Source: CAVPOO01 sp963707015 (GTDB taxonomy: Bacteria > Pseudomonadota > Gammaproteobacteria > Thiohalobacterales > Thiohalobacteraceae). From it: a DNA stretch of 64,000 bases. Shown here piece after piece: positions 19,440-29,414 of this stretch. The DNA is taken from the NCBI GenBank assembly GCA_963707015.1, contig CAVPOO010000002.1:1-64000 (forward strand), in the 5' to 3' direction. Under the pieces are notes generated by a model. That model did no database searches and was not told where the DNA came from. It saw nothing but the letters and a program-made list of their open reading frames with translations. How positions within the stretch are numbered: the stretch's first letter is position 1; every line of letters starts with the position of its first letter. The translations under genes and the position numbers were made by a program.

Positions 19440-19640
19440 CGCATCAGAATCCCAACTATCGCCTGTAGGTGGCAGTTCATTAGTCTACACATTACCGGCC
19501 GTTACCGGACAAACCTAAGGTAATCCAGGCTAGCCCCGTTGCGAATACATGGCAATTCCGCGGTATCCGCGCTCTGACGCAGAACCGGCTGAAATCGAGA
19601 TTAAATGTTTATTTACAATCAGACAATTAGAATACAAACT

Positions 19641-22373
19641 TCACAATATTCTTCGATAACTGAACACGCCCTCTTCGCCACCCTGACAGCGGATGAGGCT
19701 GGAATGAATGATGTGGCATGTGGTCTCGCGCTCCAGGACCTTCCAGCCGGGCGTGAGTTTGACCTGCTGCCCTTCTGCCAAATCAGCTTCGCTGAGCCGC
19801 ATTGAGGTCTCCATTATCCGATACCGGACCCGGAAGGTGCCCTTGGCAGAGAAACCGTCGATGGTGGTCTCGGTCTGGTACACAAGATTGCCGGCGCTGG
19901 CCTCGCTGTTCTGCGGTGCGGTCCAGCAGAGAATCCGCGCGCCCTTGTCCTCGCAGTGATTGATCACCGAGGGCAGCAGTACCGCGGGTTTCCCGAACAC
20001 GCTCCAGTCACCGTTCATGAGCTGTGCCTTGATCTCGCCGATCTCGTAAAGACTCTTTTCGCGGCCCTGAAGCGATACCCCACCGTTGCTCATCGCCAGT
20101 GCCCCCATGGACGGGGCCGTGGAGCCCGTGCGAACCCCGGGGTCATATTTCAAGATCGCCAACTCGCCCTGCGGGGCTCTACGCGACCTTGATACAACAG
20201 GAGCGTCCTGAAACTCGACCGGTCCCTCACCCTCGCCTGAGCGCCACTGCATCTCAGCAACACCCGGCTCGACAGACTCGGCAGCAGCCGAGCCGTCTTC
20301 CGGTCTGGCAGCCTCGTTGACAGCAACACTCGCAGCTGTCCCCTCGGGTGCAACCACTGCGAGACTGGTCTGCGGTTTCGCGGCGGCTTCCGCCGCAGGC
20401 CGAGGCGGGCTCTGGTCGAACTCCATGGCGTTAAATGCGATGGCGTGCCTGCTTTCCGCCAACCCCTGGCCCATGGCCACCGTGCCATCGCCTGGCCGCC
20501 CGCCTCCTGTTCCGGCCAGCTGATCAAATGACGATGCCTCTCTCGCGCCTGCGTCATCGGGCGGCAAACCCGACGCTACCTCGGCATCTGCCACCACCGT
20601 CTCGGGCACAGTCGCGTGGGACCCCTGCCCCGCCGGATCACCGGCTGGCGCACTTCCTCCCAAAATATCCGCGGCCGACCCGTCAGTGCCGGATACCCGC
20701 GTTGCAGGTTTTGGTGGTATCTCGCCGGCGCCGGGTATTGCCGGAGCCTCGGAAACTGTGGCATCTGTCTCTATCCAGCCTGCCACGCGGGGCTTCACAG
20801 CAGATCTGGCCGGCGCCGGACCACCCGAGTCCTCCGCGATCTCAGCCACGCCTGCGGAATCGTCACGTCGGGCCGGCAAGAGAAAGGAGGCGCCCTGCTG
20901 TTCCAGCCAGACCGTCAGTCTCAGCCACCAGTCGGCGTCGTCAAACACGGGTCGTTGGTAGTCGTACACGAATGCTGCGGCCGCAACCGCAAGCACCAGG
21001 ACCATGAGCAGCCCGCCGCCTGGTTTGCGTTTGCGCTTCGATGCCTTGTGCCCGCCGGGCGTGAACGACTCATCAGAATCTGTCTGTGGCTGCGTCGCTT
21101 CCGCTGACAGATCCCCGCTCAGGCCACCAGCCGAGACCCCGGCATCATGGCGATCCTTGGTCAGATCCCCCGCATCGGCTTCGAGGTCCGGAGGCAAGCC
21201 GACGTCCCATGGCACGTCGTCATCCACCCCTGCCATCGATCGCGTGCCCGGCGACTGACGACCGTCAGCCGCATTTACTTCCTCCAGATTGAATCGCGGC
21301 TCAACCCTGCTCCGACCCTGCGCCTGGTCCGGCTCATCCGGCCCAGCATCTACGTCAAAAAACGTCGACAAGGGAACCGCCGGATCGGGCTGCTCAAGCG
21401 CCCTGTCCGGGACCGCAAATGCCACCGGCCCCGCCATCGCCTGTCGAACAGCCGCCGGTACCGCGCCGGCTGGCCGGTCGGGTCCGCCTGGCTGCGGGCC
21501 CGCTTGAGCAGGAGCTGGCCGTTGACGACGAGGCGGACGCTCATCACCAAACAGCATTTCCTCCTGCATACCCTCGATGACCATCTCGACGTCCGGCTGA
21601 TCCAGCCTGTGCTTTTCCTCGACTGCACCAAAGAACAACAGACGGCTGCAGATCAGATTAATGCGTCTGGGAACCCCCCCGCTGAAGTCGTAGATCGATT
21701 CCAGGGCGTTGGAGGTGATAACCGGGTCGTTCTGCCACCCTGCGCGTTTCAGGCGATAGATGACAAAAGCGGCCGTATCTTCGATCGACAGCGGATCGAG
21801 ATGGGTCGCGGCAATGATTCGCTGCCGGAGATGCTCCATGTCGGGCTTTCTGACGAGCTTGACCAGGGGCTCCTGCCCAACCAGAAAGACCTGCAGTAAC
21901 AACTGACTGCCGAGCTGAATATTGGACAGCAGACGCAATTCCTCCAGGACGTTGGCCGAGAGATCCTGGGCCTCATCCACCATGAGTACCACGCGCCGCT
22001 GCATCCGATGCTGCTGGGTCAAGACCTCCTTGATCTTCACCAGCAAGGCCGATTTCCGCGACTCATCGCACTGCAGACCCAGTGTGGTCGCGACCATGTG
22101 CAGCATGTCGTCCGGTCGCAGACGCGTGCTGAGAAGGGACACCACCGTGACCCGTGTCTCGTCGATCTGTGACAGCATGTCATTGATGAGGGTGGTCTTA
22201 CCCGTCCCGGGCGCACCCGTCACCATGATGAAACCTTCGCCACGCTGCAGGGCATACTGCATGTAGGCCTTGGCCTTCGTGTAACTGGGATGCCCGAACG
22301 AGAAGCGGTGATCGGGACTCAGCCGAAAGGGATCGGTCGTCAGCTTGTAGAAACTTTCGTAAACACCTGGCAT
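19641..22373 (-). CDS. ExeA-like AAA ATPase fused to membrane anchor and unknown C-terminal domain
   Basis: 910 residues, far longer than the usual 270-380 of this family. The N-terminus (YESFYKLTTDPFRLSPDHRF, Walker A GAPGTGKT at 53-60, Walker B VVLMVDE near 128-134) is the ExeA/XrtA-type ATPase. Residues about 280-450 are Pro/Asp-rich and look disordered. One transmembrane helix (about 454-471, LLMVLVLAVAAAAFVY) follows a KRKRK stop. A long Ala/Gly/Glu-rich periplasmic linker leads to a folded C-terminal region (about 790-910) with several Cys residues and no family I recognise. The layout suggests transmission of ATPase state across the membrane to an envelope partner. Confidence 0.82.
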   Translation of the reverse strand: MPGVYESFYKLTTDPFRLSPDHRFSFGHPSYTKAKAYMQYALQRGEGFIMVTGAPGTGKTTLINDMLSQIDETRVTVVSLLSTRLRPDDMLHMVATTLGLQCDESRKSALLVKIKEVLTQQHRMQRRVVLMVDEAQDLSANVLEELRLLSNIQLGSQLLLQVFLVGQEPLVKLVRKPDMEHLRQRIIAATHLDPLSIEDTAAFVIYRLKRAGWQNDPVITSNALESIYDFSGGVPRRINLICSRLLFFGAVEEKHRLDQPDVEMVIEGMQEEMLFGDERPPRRQRPAPAQAGPQPGGPDRPAGAVPAAVRQAMAGPVAFAVPDRALEQPDPAVPLSTFFDVDAGPDEPDQAQGRSRVEPRFNLEEVNAADGRQSPGTRSMAGVDDDVPWDVGLPPDLEADAGDLTKDRHDAGVSAGGLSGDLSAEATQPQTDSDESFTPGGHKASKRKRKPGGGLLMVLVLAVAAAAFVYDYQRPVFDDADWWLRLTVWLEQQGASFLLPARRDDSAGVAEIAEDSGGPAPARSAVKPRVAGWIETDATVSEAPAIPGAGEIPPKPATRVSGTDGSAADILGGSAPAGDPAGQGSHATVPETVVADAEVASGLPPDDAGAREASSFDQLAGTGGGRPGDGTVAMGQGLAESRHAIAFNAMEFDQSPPRPAAEAAAKPQTSLAVVAPEGTAASVAVNEAARPEDGSAAAESVEPGVAEMQWRSGEGEGPVEFQDAPVVSRSRRAPQGELAILKYDPGVRTGSTAPSMGALAMSNGGVSLQGREKSLYEIGEIKAQLMNGDWSVFGKPAVLLPSVINHCEDKGARILCWTAPQNSEASAGNLVYQTETTIDGFSAKGTFRVRYRIMETSMRLSEADLAEGQQVKLTPGWKVLERETTCHIIHSSLIRCQGGEEGVFSYRRIL

Positions 22374-22599
22374 CTTGATTGCACTGATCCGTTACCTGTC
22401 ATCGCCTCGCGAGCTGCCCGACTGCAGCCTTGCCCGTGGCGAAGTGTCATACTGAACGTCTGTCGATAGTGTCTCACGTTCGGGGGGGTGTTCGCCAAGA
22501 ACCCGGTCGACAGAACCAGACTGAGACGGCCCTGAGCCTGCCGGGATCGCGTAGTGACCTGCGCAGCCCCAACAGCCTTTTCCTCACCTCCCGGATGGT

Positions 22600-23298
22600 T
22601 TAAGACCCCTTTTCGGCACCCTGGGCGGCTCGATCTATCAGGATATCGGCGCCGTGCCGACCGGCAATTTCCGTAACCGGCAGGGTATGCCCGGCCTTCC
22701 AGCGCGACACGGCTTCCTGTTTACCTGCCCCGGTTACCACTATCAGCACATCCTGTGAATTACACAAGGCCGCGCGGCTCAGGCTCACCCGATCGGGTGG
22801 CGGTTTGGGTGCGTTGTGCACGGCATGCACCAGCTGAGAATCCGCATGGTGCTGCCCTGGAAACAGACTCGCAGTATGACCGTCCTCACCCATACCCAGG
22901 AGCACCAGATCGAACGGCAGCGCCTGCCTGACGACCGATGCGTACTCGAGCGCCGCCTCTTCGGCACCCTTTTCGGCGGGTATTGGATGGACATGAGCCG
23001 AGGGAATGGGAACATGATCGAGCCAGGCCGATGCTGCCATGGCACTGTTGCGTTCGGCATCATCAACCGGCAGACAGCGTTCGTCGCCATAGTAGATGTG
23101 CCATCTTGACCAGTCCATGCCGGCATTGACCAGTAAGCGGTAGGCCTGGACCGGCGTCCGCCCGCCGGCCAGAACCAGGCGGAACAGCCCCCGTGCCCTG
23201 ATGGCATGCCGGGCCGCCTTCACAATGCGCTCCGCCGCCTCCCGTGCCACGGCATCGGCATCGCTGAAGACATGCCAGCGGGTACTCGCATCACTCAT
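22600..23298 (-). CDS. pgl: 6-phosphogluconolactonase
   Basis: 232 residues from the ATG at 23298 (MSDASTRWHVFSDAD). Family motifs: LVLAGGRTPVQAYRLL, WSRWHIYYGDERCLPVDDAERNS and LVLLGMGEDGHTASLFPG. It hydrolyses 6-phosphogluconolactone to 6-phosphogluconate in the oxidative pentose phosphate pathway. It overlaps the zwf stop by 8 bp, so the two are translationally coupled. It is last in the run tal-pgi, gnd, zwf, pgl. Confidence 0.95.
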   Translation of the reverse strand: MSDASTRWHVFSDADAVAREAAERIVKAARHAIRARGLFRLVLAGGRTPVQAYRLLVNAGMDWSRWHIYYGDERCLPVDDAERNSAMAASAWLDHVPIPSAHVHPIPAEKGAEEAALEYASVVRQALPFDLVLLGMGEDGHTASLFPGQHHADSQLVHAVHNAPKPPPDRVSLSRAALCNSQDVLIVVTGAGKQEAVSRWKAGHTLPVTEIAGRHGADILIDRAAQGAEKGS

Positions 23299-24844
23299 TC
23301 TGGGAGGAACAGGTGTCGCAGGCCTTCCAGGCGCGGCCGTCGCGCCGCAACAGGTCATCGGCGTCGGGCGGCCCCCAGGTCCCGGCCGCATAATCGGGGA
23401 AATCCCGCGGCGGCAGTGCACCCCAGACATCGAGGATCGGTTCGACCAGCGCCCACCCGGCCTCGATGTTGTCGGCCCGTTTGAACAGCATGGCGTCACC
23501 GGTCATGCAGTCATACAGCAGCGTCTCGTAGCCGGTGCTGGGGGCGGCGCCGAAGTAGTCCCGATAGCTGAAGTTCATCTCCACCGGACTGAGGTGTTCG
23601 GCCGGACCGGGCACCTTCGCGTTGAAACTCATACCAATGCCTTCATTGGGCTGAATGCGCAACACCAGCATGTTTGGCGGAACCCTGGCGCGTCGTACCA
23701 GCGAATCGCGGAACATCATATTCGGCGCATGTTTGAATTGAATGACAGCCTCTGTGTAGCGACCCGGCATGCGCTTGCCCGTGCGCAGATAAAACGGAAT
23801 CCCCGCCCAGCGCCAGCTGTCTATCATCAACTTCATGGCCACATAGGTTTCGGTCCTGGAATCCGGCGCGACGCCGGGCTCGCGCCGGTACGCAGGCACC
23901 CGGGTCCCGTCCGGCATTGATCCGTCACCGTACTGGCCCCGCACGGTCTGCGTCAAAACCTGCTCGGGCAGTATGGGCTGAATCGCGCTCAGCACTTTGG
24001 TCTGCTCGTCCCGGATCGCATCGGCGCTGAAGGAGTTGGCTGGCTCCATGGCGATAACCGACAGCAAGGCCAGGAGATGATTCGGAACCATATCGCGCAG
24101 CGCACCGGCCTGCTCGTAGTAACCGGCTCGGGTTTCGACGCCGAGTGATTCCGCTACGGTAATCTCGACATGATCGATATAGCGCCGGTTCCAGATCGGT
24201 TCGACCGTGCTGTTCGTAAACCGGTAGGCAAGAATGTTCTGGACAGTTTCCTTACCGAGATAATGATCAATCCGGTAGATCTGCGGCTCATTGAAGGCAA
24301 GGTGCAAGGTCTTGTTCAGTTCGCGGGCAGAGGCCAGATCCTGCCCGAAAGGCTTCTCAATGATAATTCTCCGCCAGTGGCCGTCTTCCTCGCCGGCGAG
24401 ACCCGCAGTGCCCAGCCGGGTTGCGATCTCCCCAAAAAAACGCGGCGGTGTCGCCAGATAAAACAGGTAGTTCCCGCCGGTCTGCTGCTCCGCATCCACC
24501 CCCTTTAAGACACCTGCCAGCCGGGCATAGGCAGCGGGGTCCGCAAAATCGCCCTGGGAATAGTGGATACGCTGCAACAGCGCATCCCACTGTGCATCGG
24601 AGAACTCATCCCCGAGAAACGCATGAATCTCACTGTCTATGCGGGAGCGGTAGGACGCGCTGTCGAACTCCACCCGATCGACACCGACGATCGCAAAGCT
24701 GTCCGACAAGAGCTTTTCCTGCGCCAGATGATAAATCGCGGGGATGAGTTTGCGCTGGGTCAGATCCCCGCCTCCGCCGAATATCACCAAGACACAGGGC
24801 GCTATGGGCGCGGCTGCCTGCGGTGCAATTTGGTGTGCTGACAT
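23291..24844 (-). CDS. zwf: glucose-6-phosphate 1-dehydrogenase
   Basis: 517 residues, normal for the family. The N-terminal Rossmann motif is VIFGGGGDLTQRKLIP; the active-site block RIDHYLGKE contains the substrate-binding His and Lys, and IIIEKPFGQDL lies before it. It oxidises glucose 6-phosphate to the lactone and makes NADPH. The gap to gnd upstream is 26 bp, and the next gene pgl begins inside its stop region, so gnd-zwf-pgl is one unit. Confidence 0.97.
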   Translation of the reverse strand: MSAHQIAPQAAAPIAPCVLVIFGGGGDLTQRKLIPAIYHLAQEKLLSDSFAIVGVDRVEFDSASYRSRIDSEIHAFLGDEFSDAQWDALLQRIHYSQGDFADPAAYARLAGVLKGVDAEQQTGGNYLFYLATPPRFFGEIATRLGTAGLAGEEDGHWRRIIIEKPFGQDLASARELNKTLHLAFNEPQIYRIDHYLGKETVQNILAYRFTNSTVEPIWNRRYIDHVEITVAESLGVETRAGYYEQAGALRDMVPNHLLALLSVIAMEPANSFSADAIRDEQTKVLSAIQPILPEQVLTQTVRGQYGDGSMPDGTRVPAYRREPGVAPDSRTETYVAMKLMIDSWRWAGIPFYLRTGKRMPGRYTEAVIQFKHAPNMMFRDSLVRRARVPPNMLVLRIQPNEGIGMSFNAKVPGPAEHLSPVEMNFSYRDYFGAAPSTGYETLLYDCMTGDAMLFKRADNIEAGWALVEPILDVWGALPPRDFPDYAAGTWGPPDADDLLRRDGRAWKACDTCSSQNE

Positions 24845-24870
24845 CCTCAGGGCTGCGCCTGCACCGTTCT

Positions 24871-25887
24871 CTACGACCCGGGCTTTTCGACGTGGCCGCC
24901 GAACTCAAAGCGCATGGCGGAAAGCAGCCTGTCTGCAAAATCCGTCTCCCCCCGGGAGGTAAAGCGGTTGAACAAGGCGCTCGTCAACACATGCGCCGAG
25001 GTGCCAGACTCAATCGCGGCAATACTGGTCCAGCGCCCCTCACCCGAATCCGACACCCGGCCGCTGAAATCGGCCAGACTCGCATTGCGGTGCAGGGCCC
25101 GGGCGGTAAGATCCAGCAGCCACGACGCGACGACGCTGCCGCGACGCCAGAGCTCGGCAACCTCGCCGACATCAATGTCGTACTGGAACTCCTCGGGATC
25201 GCGCAGCGGTGTCGTCTCGGCATCCACCTCGTGCGCGTGCCGGCCGATGTTGGCATGCTTGAGAATATTGAAGCCTTCGGCATAGGCGGCCATGAGGCCG
25301 TATTCGATGCCGTTGTGCACCATCTTCACAAAATGGCCCGCACCCGTGGGCCCGCAGTGCAGATAGCCCTGTTCCGCGGGGCCCGGATCGCCGGATCGCC
25401 CGTGGGTACGCTCGATGTCACCCAGGCCCGGAGCGAGGGCGGCAAAGACGGGATCAAGACCTTGCACAATGTCGGTTTCGCCGCCGATCATCAGACAGTA
25501 GCCGCGTTCCAGACCCCAGACACCACCGCTGGTACCGACGTCGACGTAATGAATGCCTTCCGGTAACAGGCGTTTCGCGCGCGCGATATCGTCTTTGTAG
25601 TAGGAGTTGCCACCATCGATTATGATGTCACCCTGGTTCAGACGCCCCGCAAGGTCGTCAATCGAGCTGTCCACGACCGCTGCCGGCACCATCAGCCAGA
25701 TGGCTCTCGGCTCTTGCAGTTTTGCCACGAAGTCATCCAGGTCCGAGGCACCAATCGCACCTTCCCTTGCCATCGCCTGTACCGCGTCCTGGGTCCTGTT
25801 AAAGACGACACATTCGTGACCTGCGCGCATCAGGCGCCGCACCATGTTCGCGCCCATGCGCCCCAACCCAATCATTCCCAGCTGCAC
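24871..25887 (-). CDS. gnd: 6-phosphogluconate dehydrogenase, decarboxylating, short (YqeC/GndA-type) form
   Basis: 338 residues, matching the short class rather than the 470-residue GND. N-terminal GLGRMGANMVRRL binds the cofactor; IIDGGNSYYKDD and DVGTSGGVWGLERGYCLMIGG are substrate-site motifs, and GAGHFVKMVHNGIEYG contains the catalytic Lys. Short forms often prefer NAD, which would separate this step from the NADPH made by Zwf; that is inference from the family. It is transcribed with zwf and pgl. A hairpin repeat lies in the gap to the upstream tal-pgi fusion. Confidence 0.94.
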   Translation of the reverse strand: MQLGMIGLGRMGANMVRRLMRAGHECVVFNRTQDAVQAMAREGAIGASDLDDFVAKLQEPRAIWLMVPAAVVDSSIDDLAGRLNQGDIIIDGGNSYYKDDIARAKRLLPEGIHYVDVGTSGGVWGLERGYCLMIGGETDIVQGLDPVFAALAPGLGDIERTHGRSGDPGPAEQGYLHCGPTGAGHFVKMVHNGIEYGLMAAYAEGFNILKHANIGRHAHEVDAETTPLRDPEEFQYDIDVGEVAELWRRGSVVASWLLDLTARALHRNASLADFSGRVSDSGEGRWTSIAAIESGTSAHVLTSALFNRFTSRGETDFADRLLSAMRFEFGGHVEKPGS

Positions 25888-25922
25888 GATGTTTCTCCTT
25901 TTGGATGATGTCGGATATTATG

Positions 25923-26047
25923 GCCACGGAATCCACGGAAGAACACGGAAAGAACCAACACCCGTTAGAATTTTTTCCGTGTCCTTCCGTGGATTCCGTG
26001 GCTAGAAAAAAATTCGCGCTCAGCGTGATTCGTCAGCGTCCGTTATT
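25923..26047. repeat. dispersed hairpin repeat, complete copy (copy 2)
   Basis: Arms of 29 bases at 25923-25951 and 25974-26002 are complementary with one mismatch around a 22-base loop. The family flank (gtcagcgtccgttatt, 26032-26047) follows. It lies between the co-directional tal-pgi and gnd genes, where a transcript would fold into a long hairpin that could attenuate or terminate. Confidence 0.9.
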
Positions 26048-26149
26048 TGTCGAGTTGAAACAGTACCAGGAGCTCCGCTGCGAACAGGATGTTCCGCCGG
26101 ACCAAGCAGGGGCAACCCTTGTTGGGTGTGCCCGGCGCACGCGACGATG

Positions 26150-29005
26150 CTATGCCGTTAATGCCTGAGCGATCAGCTCCCTTAAGCGGGCAAGCCCGGC
26201 CATCGTATCCTCACCCAGGTGCACACGTAAGGCCCGCCGTTTACGCTCGGCAAGGACCTCGAAATCACCCTGCGCCTGGGCGGCCTTGACGACACCAAAG
26301 CTGTACTTGTCGCCGGGCACCGCCAGATCCCTGGCATCGTCACAGGTGATCTGCAGAAAGACGCCGGAGTTCGGCCCACCTTTATAGGCCTGTCCCGTGG
26401 AATGCAGGAAACGCGGACCAAAGCCGAGACAGGTGGCCACCCGGCTGTGATCGCGCACCGCGTGGCGCATCGCCTGCAGCAGTTCGGTGTGCGCATCGTT
26501 GCGGTTCAGGTAGGCGAGTAATGCGAAATAGTCGCCCTGACCGATCCGCCCGAGGTGCGCCCGGATATAATCCAGGCACCCGCCTGCGTCACCGGCAATC
26601 CTCGTCAGCGCCGCCGCGTTTGCCGCGTCGGTGTAAAGCCGCAGACCGGCTTCGCCCGCCAGCGGCGCCGCCTCGGGCAGACTGCCACCTGCCGCGTACG
26701 CCTCGGTCAACTTGCGTGTTGCGACCTTGCTCGCCTCTACGTCGGGCTGATTAAAAGGGTTGATACCCATGATCGAACCCGCCACGGCAGTCGCAATCTC
26801 CCAGCGGAAAAACTCCTGACCCAGCTTGTAGATATCTGGCACGTTGATGCGCAGTACCGCGTGTCCGGCCTGTTCCAGGCGATCGACTGCTGCATCCTGC
26901 TCCGCGTCGGCGGCGCTGTCCAGGCGCAGATACGCAAACAGCCGGTCATCACCATAGACAGCCGGCGCACCCGTCAGCTCGGCGTCAACCGGAATAATCC
27001 CCTTACCCTGCTTGCCAGTGGATTCCGCGACTAACTGCTCCAGCCACGCGCCCAGCGAGGCAATGCCGGGCGAGACAATGAGGGTCAACTTGTCACGCCC
27101 CTGGTTGGCCGCCGTCCCCAGCACCGCGCCCAGTACCACGCCCGGGTTTTCGCGCGCCGGCACGCAGCCGGCACAGGCCTCGACCATGACCTCGGCGTTA
27201 TCCAGCAGGCGCTCCACATCTACGCCCATGCCCGCAGCCGGCACGACGCCGAAGTTCGACAGTGCCGAGTAACGCCCGCCGATGCCGGGTACGCCGTAGA
27301 ACACGCGCCGAAAGCCGCGGTCCCTGGCAACCTGCTCGAGCTGCGAGCCGGGATCCGTCACCGCGGCGAAATGCCGCCCCGCCTGCTGTTTACCCACGGC
27401 CTCACTGACCTTGTCGAAGAAATAATCCAGGAGGATGTTCGGTTCGAGGGTACTGCCGGACTTGCTGGACACCAGGAACAGGGTGCGTGACAGATCAACC
27501 GCGGCCTCGACGTCGGCGACCTGCGCAGGGTCCGTAGAGTCCAGCACATGCAGGTGGGGATAGTCTCCGCGATCACCAAAGGTCGAGCGGATCACCTCGG
27601 GCGCCAGGCTCGAGCCACCCATGCCAAGCAGCACCGCATGGATAAAGTGATGGCCTTCGACGGTGCGGCTGATGCGACGCAGATCGCCGAGATGCTCCAG
27701 CTGCTCACAGGTAATCTCCAGCCAGTCCATCCACCGGGCCTCGTCCCTCCCGGTCCACAGCCAGGCATCCCGCGCCCACAGCCGGCATACCTTGTTGTTC
27801 TGTTGCCAGTCGTCCAGCGCCGCGTCAACGGCCGTGTTCAAGGGCGATGGCAAGCGGTAACTCTGGCCGCCGATCGCCTGTTGCGCCGCCTCGCGCGCAT
27901 CGCGCACGGCGCCCAGCACCCTGTCGAAGGCTTCAACAAAGAGCCGGACACCCGCCTTCAGCAGGTCCTCGGTGATCTCGTCCAGCGGAATACCCAGCTG
28001 CTCAGCGGTATCCATGACGGCACGCGCAGAATCAACGTCTTCTTCCAGGCTCGACCTGGCCTGCCCGTGGTTGCGGAAGGCATCCATGGTCGCCGGGGGA
28101 ACCGTGTTCACGGTGTCGGGACCAATCAACTCCTCGATGTAACGCACATCGCGATACGCGGGGTTCTTGACACCCGTGCTGGCCCACAACAGGCGCTGGG
28201 TCTGCGCCCCCTGGTCGGCCAGCGCCTGCCAGCGCTCACCGCTGAACAGTTGCTTGTACCGCTGATAGGTCAGCTTGGCGCTGGCGATCGCCACCTTGCC
28301 TTCAATACTGTGCAACAAGGCAGCATGTTCCCCATCCCCGGCTCCGCCAAGCCGCGCTTCCACCAGGTTATCAACCGCCGTATCGATGCGGCTGATGAAA
28401 AAACTTGCCACACTGGCAACCTGACCGACGGCGCCGCCGGCGGCCAGCCGTCTCTCCAAACCGCGCAGATACGCCGCGACGACCTGTTCGTAGACCTGCA
28501 GGGAAAACAGCAGCGTGACATTGATATTGATCCCCTCGCCGAGCAGGGTCTCGATGGCGGGGAGCCCTTCCGGCGTGGCGGGAACCTTGATCATGACGTT
28601 TTCCCGGTCCAGTGCCCGCCACAGGCGGCGCGCCTCGTCCACCGTACGCTGCGTATCGTTCGCAAGCCGCGGTGAAACCTCGAGGCTGACGTAACCGTCG
28701 CGACGGCCCGTCGCCACAAATACCGGTCGCATGATATCCGCCGCGCGGCGGATATCCTCCAGTGCCAGGTGTTCATAGGCCGCCTGCGTATCCAGATCCC
28801 GCCTGTCGGCCAGGGCCTTCAGCGTGTCCGCATAGTCACTGCTGCCCGCGATGGCCTTCTGGAAGATCGCCGGATTGGACGTCATCCCCTTGAGCCCGTC
28901 GTCCCGGATCAGCCGTTCAAGCTCCCCGCTTACCAGCAGGTTGCGGCGAATGTAATCGAACCAGATGGACTGGCCGAAGTCATTGAGGGCGAGCAGTGGA
29001 TTCAT
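26150..29005 (-). CDS. tal-pgi: bifunctional transaldolase / glucose-6-phosphate isomerase
   Basis: The ATG at 29005 (MNPLLALNDFGQSIWFDYI) gives 951 residues. Residues 1-360 are transaldolase: GMTSNPAIFQKAI, then NVMIKVPATPEG with the Schiff-base Lys, and GINININVTLLFS-like strand. Residues about 390-950 are phosphoglucose isomerase: GMGGSSLAPEV, SSKSGSTLEPN and GIGGRYSALSNFG. The fusion links non-oxidative pentose phosphate recycling to glucose 6-phosphate, the substrate of Zwf. Such fusions are known in other proteobacteria. It is the first gene of the pentose phosphate run, though a 262-bp gap with a hairpin repeat precedes gnd. Confidence 0.95.
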   Translation of the reverse strand: MNPLLALNDFGQSIWFDYIRRNLLVSGELERLIRDDGLKGMTSNPAIFQKAIAGSSDYADTLKALADRRDLDTQAAYEHLALEDIRRAADIMRPVFVATGRRDGYVSLEVSPRLANDTQRTVDEARRLWRALDRENVMIKVPATPEGLPAIETLLGEGININVTLLFSLQVYEQVVAAYLRGLERRLAAGGAVGQVASVASFFISRIDTAVDNLVEARLGGAGDGEHAALLHSIEGKVAIASAKLTYQRYKQLFSGERWQALADQGAQTQRLLWASTGVKNPAYRDVRYIEELIGPDTVNTVPPATMDAFRNHGQARSSLEEDVDSARAVMDTAEQLGIPLDEITEDLLKAGVRLFVEAFDRVLGAVRDAREAAQQAIGGQSYRLPSPLNTAVDAALDDWQQNNKVCRLWARDAWLWTGRDEARWMDWLEITCEQLEHLGDLRRISRTVEGHHFIHAVLLGMGGSSLAPEVIRSTFGDRGDYPHLHVLDSTDPAQVADVEAAVDLSRTLFLVSSKSGSTLEPNILLDYFFDKVSEAVGKQQAGRHFAAVTDPGSQLEQVARDRGFRRVFYGVPGIGGRYSALSNFGVVPAAGMGVDVERLLDNAEVMVEACAGCVPARENPGVVLGAVLGTAANQGRDKLTLIVSPGIASLGAWLEQLVAESTGKQGKGIIPVDAELTGAPAVYGDDRLFAYLRLDSAADAEQDAAVDRLEQAGHAVLRINVPDIYKLGQEFFRWEIATAVAGSIMGINPFNQPDVEASKVATRKLTEAYAAGGSLPEAAPLAGEAGLRLYTDAANAAALTRIAGDAGGCLDYIRAHLGRIGQGDYFALLAYLNRNDAHTELLQAMRHAVRDHSRVATCLGFGPRFLHSTGQAYKGGPNSGVFLQITCDDARDLAVPGDKYSFGVVKAAQAQGDFEVLAERKRRALRVHLGEDTMAGLARLRELIAQALTA

Positions 29006-29414
29006 CCGGTCATGTCCTCCAACCTGGGTTACGACGCCAAACCGGGTGGAAACGCACCTGATCAAGCGGCTGCCGGCTGCCGCGACTATATCAGACGTGT
29101 CACGGCCCGCAACTCCAGTGAACGGGCTGCACAGCCACGCCGGCGCCGCTGCCCGTGTGATTACCAGTCAAATCCGGCAAACTCGCCGCCGGTCCCGACC
29201 CCACCGCGGTGCCTGACGCAAGCCCCGCTACCCGACGCAGGCAGTCAACTGAACGCTTTGTGACATTTCGGTGAACCCGGTGCATGCATGGGCGATTTCT
29301 CTTATACTCGCGTTCGCCGGTCCACCGGCAATCCGGTGAGATCCGGCCGTGGCCGGATCGACTTCGCTTGCACAGCCGGACGGGCAACCACGGCATGACT
29401 GGAACACCTGGAAC
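29006..29414 (+). promoter_or_regulatory. divergent upstream region of nqr operon with inverted repeats
   Basis: The region between the divergent tal-pgi and nqrA genes. TATACT (29303-29308) is a good -10 hexamer for nqr, but I see no matching -35. Downstream in the predicted leader are CCGGT-CC-ACCGG (29317-29328) and an 8-bp-arm inverted repeat ATCCGGCC-GT-GGCCGGAT (29341-29358), 56 bases before the nqrA start. They could be an operator or a leader hairpin. Confidence 0.5.
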
